Of a stretch of DNA of 64,000 nt, positions 24,500 to 31,525 are shown piece by piece. This DNA is from an uncultured Eubacteriales bacterium. GTDB taxonomy: Bacteria > Bacillota > Clostridia > Oscillospirales > CAG-272. Position numbers and translations under genes: made by a program. The stretch spans positions 30,333-94,332 of the forward strand of contig CAKVOU010000008.1 of assembly GCA_934796165.1 (NCBI GenBank), in the 5' to 3' direction. Within the stretch, counting starts at the first letter, position 1; every line of letters begins with the position of its first letter. The notes under the pieces are model-generated. The model did no database searches. It saw only the letters and a program-made list of their open reading frames with translations, and was not told the origin of the DNA.

Positions 24500-26224
24500 A
24501 TGAATTACCTCGATAACTACCGTGAATGGCTCGCTTCCGATATGCTGAGCGAAGATGAGAAGCAGGAGCTGCGCGAAATTGCGGATAACGATGACGAAAT
24601 CCGCCAGCGTTTCTCCTCCTACCTGTCCTTCGGCACCGCCGGTCTGCGCGGCGTCATGAAGGTGGGCATGAACGCGATGAACGTCCATACCGTCGCATAC
24701 GCCACCCAGGGACTTGCCGCGCTGATTCTCAAGGAAGGCCGTGCCGCGGACGGCGTAGTCATTGCCTATGACTGCCGGAACAACTCTTCCCTCTTTGCGC
24801 GTACTGCAGCATCGGTGCTTGCCGCAAACGGAATCAAGGTCTATATTTTCGACGAGCTTCGCCCGACCCCTGAGCTTTCCTTTGCGCTGAGGGAGTTGAA
24901 ATGCGTTGCCGGCATCAACATCACAGCCTCGCACAACCCGAAGCAGTACAACGGTTATAAGGCATATTGGGAGGACGGTGCACAGCTTCCCCCGGAGCAC
25001 GCCGAGACCGTTTCCGCCGAGATTGCCAAGCTCAACATCTTCACCGCGATCCGCATGACAGATTACCGTTCTGCGGTGTTGGCGGGAAAGATCAATGTCA
25101 TCGGCAGTGAGATCGACGAAAAATATCTTGCCGCTGTCAAGGAACAAACGGTCAATCCGGGTGCGATTCCCGCGGTTGCGGAGGATCTGAAAATCGTCTA
25201 TTCCCCGCTTCACGGAACCGGATACCGTCTGGTTCCCGAAATTCTGAAGCGCGCAGGACTGAAGCATCTCTACACGGTTGACGAGCAGATGCAGATCGAC
25301 GGAAACTTCCCCACCGTTGCAAAGCCCAACCCCGAATATCCCGAGGTTTTCAAGCTCGGCATTGAGGTTGCAAACCGGGTCGGCAGCGACCTGATCATTG
25401 CAACCGATCCGGACGCAGACCGCGTCGGTGTCATGACGCGCGCTGCGGGTGGCGGATTCATCACCATTACGGGCAATCAGATGGGCGCCCTTTTGCTGGA
25501 CTATATCATTACAGCGGAGGAACAGGCAGGCACGCTTCCGAAGGATGCCTATGCAGTCAAAACCATTGTGTCAACCGAGCTTGCATCCAAAATCTGCCGC
25601 GAACACAGTGTTACCATGCACAATGTGCTGACCGGATTCAAATTCATCGGCGAGGTCATCAAGAATTACGAGGCAAAGGGATACGGACATTTTCTGCTCG
25701 GCTTTGAGGAAAGCTACGGATACCTCAAGGGCACCTACGCACGCGACAAGGATGCGGTCGTGGCATCTATGTTGATCGCCGAAATGACCGCTTACTACAA
25801 GGCAAAGAACATGACCCTGTCCGACGCGCTGAATCATCTGTACGAGCGCTACGGCTACTGCTTTGAGGCAAACGAAGAGGTCTATATGGAAGGCGTGGAC
25901 GGTCCCCGACAGATGGCGGATTTCATGGATCGGATGCGCAACAATCCGCCGAAAGCCTTTGGCTGCGCCTCTGTTGCCATGATCGGAGACTACGAAAAGG
26001 AAACCATGACAACGCTTGCGACCGGTAAAGCGGAGCCAACCGGGCTTCCCAAGTCCAACGTACTTTACTACCGGCTGGAAAACAACGATGTCATTGTCAT
26101 CCGCCCGTCCGGTACCGAGCCGAAGATCAAGTTTTACTATCTGCTTCTCGCGAAGGATAAAACCGACGCAACCCAGAAGTATTACGGCTACCGCGATTCC
26201 ATGGCAAAACTGAAAAAGTGGTAA
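24500..26224 (+). CDS. Phospho-sugar mutase (phosphoglucomutase/phosphomannomutase)
   Basis: A 574-residue alpha-D-phosphohexomutase interconverting sugar 1- and 6-phosphates, likely glucose phosphates, via a phosphoserine. The catalytic Ser144 is in TASHNP, the Mg2+ loop is DPDADRVGV (about 300-308), the sugar-binding loop is GFEESYGYLKG and the phosphate loop is RPSGTEPKIK. The length and the N-terminal SFGTAGLRG segment fit the PgcA/PGM2-like subgroup of Bacillota. AAGGAG lies eight bases before the ATG. A very strong terminator follows. It provides glucose-1-phosphate for cell-envelope sugars or glycogen. Confidence 0.95.
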   Translation: MNYLDNYREWLASDMLSEDEKQELREIADNDDEIRQRFSSYLSFGTAGLRGVMKVGMNAMNVHTVAYATQGLAALILKEGRAADGVVIAYDCRNNSSLFARTAASVLAANGIKVYIFDELRPTPELSFALRELKCVAGINITASHNPKQYNGYKAYWEDGAQLPPEHAETVSAEIAKLNIFTAIRMTDYRSAVLAGKINVIGSEIDEKYLAAVKEQTVNPGAIPAVAEDLKIVYSPLHGTGYRLVPEILKRAGLKHLYTVDEQMQIDGNFPTVAKPNPEYPEVFKLGIEVANRVGSDLIIATDPDADRVGVMTRAAGGGFITITGNQMGALLLDYIITAEEQAGTLPKDAYAVKTIVSTELASKICREHSVTMHNVLTGFKFIGEVIKNYEAKGYGHFLLGFEESYGYLKGTYARDKDAVVASMLIAEMTAYYKAKNMTLSDALNHLYERYGYCFEANEEVYMEGVDGPRQMADFMDRMRNNPPKAFGCASVAMIGDYEKETMTTLATGKAEPTGLPKSNVLYYRLENNDVIVIRPSGTEPKIKFYYLLLAKDKTDATQKYYGYRDSMAKLKKW

Positions 26225-26230
26225 ATTTAA

Positions 26231-26270
26231 AAGAGCCCCGCCCGCCGCATACGCGGCGGGCGGGGCTCTT
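26231..26270. terminator. Bidirectional terminator between phosphohexomutase and oadA
   Basis: An uninterrupted 18-bp GC-rich stem (AAGAGCCCCGCCCGCCGC and its complement around ATAC) flanked by A and T runs separates the two convergent transcription units. Confidence 0.92.
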
Positions 26271-26289
26271 TCTATTTGCAGGAACAGGA

Positions 26290-27684
26290 TCAGATTGTAT
26301 GAATCCCCTTCTCTGCATCAGCGGCAGAATCCAGTCCGTATTTCTTTTCCTTGCGGTACTCGAAGAACTTCTTGGAAACTTCCGGGAACAGTGCATAAGA
26401 GAGCACGTCCTCGTCCTGCTCCAGATACTGTGCGCACTCCTTGCGAAGTGTGTCAAGCTCCGGCTTCAGGTCGTCCGCGGGACGGTAAGTGATCGGCTTT
26501 TCGTCGCCGCAGATCTTCTTGACGAACGCGGGGTCGATCGGCACGGGCGTCTTGCCGTACTTGCCGAGCACGATACCCTTGAATTCCTTGGTGACCGTCT
26601 TGTATCTTTCGCCGAACAGTACGTTGAACACAGCCTGCGTGCCGACGATCTGGGAGGACGGAGTGACCAGAGGAGGATAGCCGACATCGGCTCTCACGCG
26701 CGGCACTTCCTCCAGAACTGCGGTCAGGAGGTCTTCCTTGCCGGCATCCTTGAGCTGCTTCATCAGGTTGGAGAGCATTCCGCCCGGAACCTGATACAGA
26801 AGCGCATTGACGTTGACGGCAAGTGCCTTCGGGTTGAGCAGCCCCTCCTTCAGGTACTTCTCACGAAGAGGCGTGAAATACTTGGCAATCTCGTTGAGCT
26901 TGCCGAGGTCAAGACCCGTATCGTATTCGGTGCCGGCAAGCGCCGCGACCATGGTTTCGGTCGGAGCCTGCGAGGTACCCATCGCCATCGGGGAGATAGC
27001 GGTGTCGATGACATCAACACCTGCTTCCACTGCCTTGAGAAGCGTCATGGACGCAAGTCCGGCGGTGTAATGGGTGTGAAGCTGAATCGGAACCTTGACG
27101 CTCTCCTTGAGCGTTTTGACCAGTTCATATGCGTCAAACGGTTTGAGAAGCCCGGACATATCCTTGATGCAGATGGAATCCGCGCCCATCTCTTCAAGTT
27201 CCTTTGCGTACTTGGAGTAGTACTCCATCGTGTACACGGGTCCCGTGGTATAGCTGAACGCCGCCTGCACGTGTCCGCCCTCTTTTTTGGTCGCGTCGAT
27301 CGCGGTCTTGAGGTTGCGGGGATCGTTCAGCGCGTCAAAGATACGGATGATATCAATGCCGTTTGCAATGGACTTCTGTACGAAGTACGCAACAACATCG
27401 TCCGAATAGTGACGGTAGCCGAGGATGTTCTGTCCGCGGAACAGCATCTGAAGCTTGGTGTTCTTCACTTCCGCACGGATCTTGCGGAGACGCTCCCACG
27501 GATCCTCGTTGAGGAATCTCATGCAGGAGTCAAAGGTCGCACCGCCCCATGCTTCGATGGAATGGTATCCGACTTCGTCCATTGTTTTGAGGATCGGAAG
27601 CATTTCCTCCGTCGTCATTCTGGTCGCGATCAGCGACTGATGAGCGTCACGGAGAACGGTTTCCGTAATTTTTACTTTTGCCAT
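26290..27684 (-). CDS. oadA: Oxaloacetate decarboxylase alpha-type carboxyltransferase (5S-like)
   Basis: A 464-residue HMGL-like TIM-barrel carboxyltransferase that moves CO2 between oxaloacetate (or pyruvate) and carboxybiotin. Motifs are TVLRDAHQSL near residue 9, FRGQNILGYRHY near 82, CIKDMSGLL near 172 with the lysine expected to be carboxylated, and the HTHYTAG metal ligands near 203. It ends without the fused biotinyl domain of classical OadA; the carrier is the separate protein at 28983-29354. GGGAGG precedes the ATG. It is the last gene of the five-gene pump operon. Confidence 0.93.
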   Translation of the reverse strand: MAKVKITETVLRDAHQSLIATRMTTEEMLPILKTMDEVGYHSIEAWGGATFDSCMRFLNEDPWERLRKIRAEVKNTKLQMLFRGQNILGYRHYSDDVVAYFVQKSIANGIDIIRIFDALNDPRNLKTAIDATKKEGGHVQAAFSYTTGPVYTMEYYSKYAKELEEMGADSICIKDMSGLLKPFDAYELVKTLKESVKVPIQLHTHYTAGLASMTLLKAVEAGVDVIDTAISPMAMGTSQAPTETMVAALAGTEYDTGLDLGKLNEIAKYFTPLREKYLKEGLLNPKALAVNVNALLYQVPGGMLSNLMKQLKDAGKEDLLTAVLEEVPRVRADVGYPPLVTPSSQIVGTQAVFNVLFGERYKTVTKEFKGIVLGKYGKTPVPIDPAFVKKICGDEKPITYRPADDLKPELDTLRKECAQYLEQDEDVLSYALFPEVSKKFFEYRKEKKYGLDSAADAEKGIHTI

Positions 27685-27702
27685 GTTCTATTTACCTCCC
27701 AA

Positions 27703-28938
27703 TCAAATATGCGCAAACTGCGACAGGAACACGCCAGCCGCCACTGCGGAACCGATGACACCTGCGACGTTCGGACCCATGGCGTGCATGAGCAGGAAGT
27801 TGGAGGGGTCTTCCTTCTGACCGACGATCTGCGAGACACGTGCCGCCATCGGAACGGCGGAAACGCCTGCGGAACCAATCAGAGGATTGATCTTACCGTG
27901 GGTCAGGAAATTCATCAGCTTTGCGGTCAGCAGTCCGCCGACGGTGGAAATGGAGAACGCAAACAGACCGCAGACGATGATGAGAATGGTCTGGAGATTC
28001 AGGAAGTTTGCGGCAGATGCCGTTGCGCCGACCGAAATGCCGAGGAAGATCGTGACGATGTTCATCAGCTCGTTCTGCGCCGTCTTGGAAAGGCGGTCGG
28101 TCACGCCGCATGCATTGAGCAGGTTACCGAACATCAGACATCCGATCAGGGGCAATGCGTCTTTTACAATCAGTCCGACGATAAAGGTAACGATGATCGG
28201 GAACAGAATTTTTTCAGTCTTGGAGACCTGACGAAGTGCCGTCATTTTGATTGCGCGTTCCTTGGGAGTGGTCAGAAGCTTCATGAACGGCGGTTGGATC
28301 ATCGGGATCAGCGCCATATAGCTGTATGCGGCAATTGCGATCGCACCGAGCAGGTGAGGCGCCAGCGTCTTGGTCACAAGAATTGCCGTAGGTCCGTCCG
28401 CACCGCCGATGATGCCGATCGCAGCGGCTTCCAGCGGGTTGAACTGACCGGAGATGAGCGCAAGCGAGAACGCAACGAACACGCCGAGCTGTGCACCCGC
28501 ACCGATGAGCAGGCTCTTGGGGTTTGCAATCAGAGGAGTAAAGTCGGTCATTGCACCGATGCCGATAAATATCAGGCAGGGGTATATACCGAGCTTGACG
28601 CCAAGATACAGCAGGTCCAGAATTCCTCCGTCGTGGAGTATCTGACCGTAATCTATCTCGCCTTGCGTAATAAAGAAATCAAGGTGGAACAGGGTGGCTC
28701 CGGGCATATTGGTAAGCAGCATACCGATCGCAATCGGCAGAAGCAGAAGCGGTTCAAACTTCTTGACGATTGCAAGGTAGATGAGAACACCCGAGATGAT
28801 GAACATCACGAGCGTCTGCCAGCTGGAGGCGTTGAACTCCCAGCTTGCTCCGCCGAACGAAAAGCCGTTTTCCGTCTCGGTGAACAGCCAATTCCAGATA
28901 CCGGTGCCAACTAAAAAATTAAGCAACCCGTCTAACAT
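27703..28938 (-). CDS. oadB: Sodium-ion-translocating decarboxylase beta subunit
   Basis: A 411-residue integral membrane protein of the OadB/GcdB/MmdB family that decarboxylates carboxybiotin and pumps Na+ out of the cell. About eleven hydrophobic segments are visible. Family-defining stretches include GIGAMTDFTPLIANP (about 125-140, with the conserved Asp) and GAADGPT-type IIGGADGPTAI near 200, which contain the Na+-binding and catalytic polar residues, as well as GSAGVSAVPMAARV near 350. Which acid feeds the pump depends on the carboxyltransferases in the operon, so oadB is a family name. Confidence 0.93.
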   Translation of the reverse strand: MLDGLLNFLVGTGIWNWLFTETENGFSFGGASWEFNASSWQTLVMFIISGVLIYLAIVKKFEPLLLLPIAIGMLLTNMPGATLFHLDFFITQGEIDYGQILHDGGILDLLYLGVKLGIYPCLIFIGIGAMTDFTPLIANPKSLLIGAGAQLGVFVAFSLALISGQFNPLEAAAIGIIGGADGPTAILVTKTLAPHLLGAIAIAAYSYMALIPMIQPPFMKLLTTPKERAIKMTALRQVSKTEKILFPIIVTFIVGLIVKDALPLIGCLMFGNLLNACGVTDRLSKTAQNELMNIVTIFLGISVGATASAANFLNLQTILIIVCGLFAFSISTVGGLLTAKLMNFLTHGKINPLIGSAGVSAVPMAARVSQIVGQKEDPSNFLLMHAMGPNVAGVIGSAVAAGVFLSQFAHI

Positions 28939-28982
28939 TGTGCAGTTTTATCCTTTCGATAGCGTTTGGAAACCGGAAAACG

Positions 28983-29354
28983 TCAATTGAGCGTCAGGAG
29001 GACCGCGTCCGTCGCAACGGAGGAGCCCTTCACTGCGTCAACCGTTGCAACAACGCCATCGGCAGGAGCCATAATATCGTTTTCCATCTTCATTGCTTCG
29101 AGGACGCAAAGGACGTCGCCCTTTTTCACTGCGTCGCCGGGCTTGACATTGATCTTGATGAGGTTGCCCTGCATCGGAGCTTTGATCACGGTTGCGCCAG
29201 CCTTTCCTGCGGGAGCGGCGGGAGCCTTGGGTGCTGCCTTGGGGGCAGGAGCGGGAGCGGAAACGGTTGCGGGAGCAGCTGCAACATCTGCACCGACTTC
29301 TTCCACAACAACATCATAAGAGGTACCGTTGACTGTCACATTGAATCTTTTCAT
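28983..29354 (-). CDS. Biotin carboxyl carrier subunit of the decarboxylase
   Basis: A 123-residue protein with an Ala/Pro-rich flexible linker (about 25-55) and a C-terminal biotinyl domain carrying the biotinylation motif VLEAMKMEN (Lys near residue 90). It shuttles the carboxyl group from the carboxyltransferase(s) to the membrane beta subunit, like GcdC/MmdC or the 1.3S subunit of transcarboxylase. AAAGG lies upstream of the ATG. A single carrier sits between two carriers' worth of carboxyltransferases, so it is presumably shared. Confidence 0.94.
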   Translation of the reverse strand: MKRFNVTVNGTSYDVVVEEVGADVAAAPATVSAPAPAPKAAPKAPAAPAGKAGATVIKAPMQGNLIKINVKPGDAVKKGDVLCVLEAMKMENDIMAPADGVVATVDAVKGSSVATDAVLLTLN

Positions 29355-29377
29355 AATTCTTCAAAACCTTTCAAGCA

Positions 29378-29893
29378 TTATTTGTTCCAAGCGGAACCGT
29401 TTCCGCTTCTTCTGAAGGATACCACGCGGAAGCCTCCCGCGTAAGCCGCGTCCCCTTCGGACGCAAGGTAAGCCGCGACAGCGGCGGTAATCGCTGCGGT
29501 CAAATCTCCGTCATCGCCCGCTTCAGAGGGCGTGGGCTCCGCCGTTACCGGAGCAGGTGCAGGCACGGATTTTTCCGGAATAACCGGTTCCGCAGTCTTT
29601 TTCTTCTTTTCCGATTTCTGCATGATCACGCGGAAAAGTTCAAGGACTCCCCACAGAAGTGCAAGTACGGAAAAGACCATGCCCATACCGAGAAGGGTGA
29701 TCTGTCCTGCCTCGGCAAGACGTTCCCCGAAGGTCATGTCGGTTTTCCCTGCCGCCCCGGCATCTGCCGCGATCGGTGCGGGAGTCTGCTCCGCCGCTTT
29801 GTCCATCATCGCAGAGACGCTGACGGTCATGACCGTCAGAGCGAGCGAGAGCACAAGCAGAATCGCAAACAAGCCTGTCAGTATTCTTTTCAT
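29378..29893 (-). CDS. oadG: OadG family sodium pump decarboxylase gamma/delta subunit
   Basis: A 171-residue protein with an N-terminal signal-like helix (about 4-30), a second transmembrane segment (ITLLGMGMVFSVLALLWGVLELF, about 65-87) that is the OadG signature, then a charged Pro/Ala linker and a short conserved C-terminal cap (DLTAAITAAVAAYL). OadG anchors and assembles the carboxyltransferase onto the beta subunit. Two hydrophobic helices instead of the usual one is typical of Clostridia versions. GGAGG precedes the start. Confidence 0.85.
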   Translation of the reverse strand: MKRILTGLFAILLVLSLALTVMTVSVSAMMDKAAEQTPAPIAADAGAAGKTDMTFGERLAEAGQITLLGMGMVFSVLALLWGVLELFRVIMQKSEKKKKTAEPVIPEKSVPAPAPVTAEPTPSEAGDDGDLTAAITAAVAAYLASEGDAAYAGGFRVVSFRRSGNGSAWNK

Positions 29894-29908
29894 CAGAGGT
29901 TACCTCCG

Positions 29909-31234
29909 TTAAAGCGGAAGATTCGCGTGCTTGCGCGCAGGTGCAGAATCCGTTTTCTTCATCAGCATATACACCGCGGCGCACAGTCTCTGGCGAAGCT
30001 CGGCGGCAGGCACAATATCGTCCACATCGCCGTTTGCGGCGGCGATCTCCGCCTTGGCGTTGGCTTCTGCCCATTCCGCTTCGACCTCTGCCCGGCTCTT
30101 GTCTGCTGTCACCTTGTCGTTGCAAAGAAACGCAACGGCGGCGGCAGGAGACATGGGGCTGATCTCTGTTCCTTCCAGCGCAAGCGCGAGGTCAGCGCCG
30201 ATGGCCTTGGAAGCGGCAAGCGCGAACGCGGCGCCGTAAGCCTTACCGGTCACCACGCTGATCTTCGGCGTGGTCGCGGAAGCGTAAACAGCGGCAAAGG
30301 AAGCAAGGGACGGAGCAACCGATTCGTTGTCTTCCGCATCGGTTCCGACGCCTTCGCTGTCAACGAGCGTAATCACGGGGATACGGAAGCTGTCGCAAAG
30401 CCCCGTAAACCAGGCTGCTTTCTTCGCGCCGCAGGAATCCATCTTGCCGGTGACACTGATGAAGCCGACGGTCACACCACCGAGCTTTGCAAGTGTGGTA
30501 ACAACGCCGTCTACGCAAGCTTCATCGAGGACCAGGGCACTTCCCGCGTCAGCAAGAGAAGCTACGTCGGCGGCGGAGATCAGACGGTTCGGATCGTCAC
30601 CGTTCTCCGTTATCGAAATCCCCTCAACATTGTTGGACGGAAGCAGAGCAACCAGTTTTCTTACGGCGAGGAATGCGCTCTCCTCGTCCTTTTCGTCCAC
30701 ATCGGAAACGTATGCCTTGGCATTCGCGGCAGACTCTTTCCCAACATTGAATGCGGGATGATAGCTGACCTGGGATTTCTCCTTCACAGTCACAGCAATA
30801 TCGAACATCGAAACCGCAACCGAAGAAATCCCCGTTGCAGAACCGGTAACGACCGCGATCTGCGGGACGACGCCGGACGCATCGGACACGCACTTGAGGA
30901 ACGCACCGTATGCGGAAAGCACTTCGCTGCCCTCCGTGACCACCGCACCCGTGCTGTCAAACACGCCGATGACGGGTGCGCCGTTTTTGACGGCAGTAGC
31001 GTACAGTGCCGCAATCTTCTTCGCGGCAAGTGCGTCGAACGCGCCCTTCATGCGGTCACTGTCCTGCACAAACGCGAAAGCGAGCTTACCGTCGATCGCG
31101 CCGTAGCCGCTGATGACGCCCTCGTACTCTTCCGCGTCGCCTTTTCTCTTCAGATACGCGTTTGTTTCCACAAACGTACCGGGATCGAAAAGACGGGAAA
31201 TTTTCTCATTTCCGACCGTTTTACTCTTGTCCAT
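29909..31234 (-). CDS. Divergent acyl-CoA carboxyltransferase (MmdA/12S-like)
   Basis: A 441-residue protein of the crotonase-fold carboxyl transferase family (PF01039 type), shorter than the roughly 510 residues of MmdA/PccB. The two-domain layout is recognisable from VPQIAVVTGSATGISS near 125 and TPKISVVTGKAYGAAF near 343. The glycine pairs that form both acyl-CoA oxyanion holes in canonical enzymes (CAGGA and KAYGGAY) are altered, so catalysis on CoA thioesters is uncertain. It is the first gene of the pump operon behind the promoter at 31315-31343, with GGAGG upstream of the ATG. See findings. Confidence 0.75.
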   Translation of the reverse strand: MDKSKTVGNEKISRLFDPGTFVETNAYLKRKGDAEEYEGVISGYGAIDGKLAFAFVQDSDRMKGAFDALAAKKIAALYATAVKNGAPVIGVFDSTGAVVTEGSEVLSAYGAFLKCVSDASGVVPQIAVVTGSATGISSVAVSMFDIAVTVKEKSQVSYHPAFNVGKESAANAKAYVSDVDEKDEESAFLAVRKLVALLPSNNVEGISITENGDDPNRLISAADVASLADAGSALVLDEACVDGVVTTLAKLGGVTVGFISVTGKMDSCGAKKAAWFTGLCDSFRIPVITLVDSEGVGTDAEDNESVAPSLASFAAVYASATTPKISVVTGKAYGAAFALAASKAIGADLALALEGTEISPMSPAAAVAFLCNDKVTADKSRAEVEAEWAEANAKAEIAAANGDVDDIVPAAELRQRLCAAVYMLMKKTDSAPARKHANLPL

Positions 31235-31314
31235 TTACCCAACCTCCATCCGGAAAATCATATGAGATAACCGGTTAAAAACCATAAAAAAACCTTTTAC
31301 CCCAATTATAAAAC

Positions 31315-31343
31315 ATTGTATCATGTTTCCTTTCAGCTGTCAA
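31315..31343 (-). promoter_or_regulatory. Sigma-A promoter of the decarboxylase pump operon
   Basis: On the minus strand TTGACA (31338-31343), a 17-base spacer and TACAAT (31315-31320) lie about 80 bases before the first gene. Confidence 0.82.
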
Positions 31344-31388
31344 GAAAATTCTGATGATATTTTCACACTTTTTTCATTTTTTCAAGAA

Positions 31389-31420
31389 AAAAAATCCATG
31401 GCTCTCTCCATGGATTTTTT
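31389..31420 (-). terminator. Terminator of the DUF5722-like surface protein gene
   Basis: A perfect 13-bp stem (AAAAAATCCATGG and complement around CTCTCT) with a T tract on either strand, about 105 bases after the 31526-34168 gene and just upstream of the pump-operon promoter, which it insulates. Confidence 0.88.
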
Positions 31421-31525
31421 TGTAATAGTTCCAACACAAGATTGCGGACCACGGTCCCTCCGTTTCAGAAAAAACAGGCAGACCGCCTGGCTTCGGGTTT
31501 CTGAGCAGCGGGCAACTGCTCCCAC

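Noticed and set aside
26218..28914. 898-codon open frame on the plus strand
   Set aside because: It is antisense to oadA and oadB, which have clear family motifs and ribosome sites. Its translation is rich in His, Arg, Cys and has no domain pattern.
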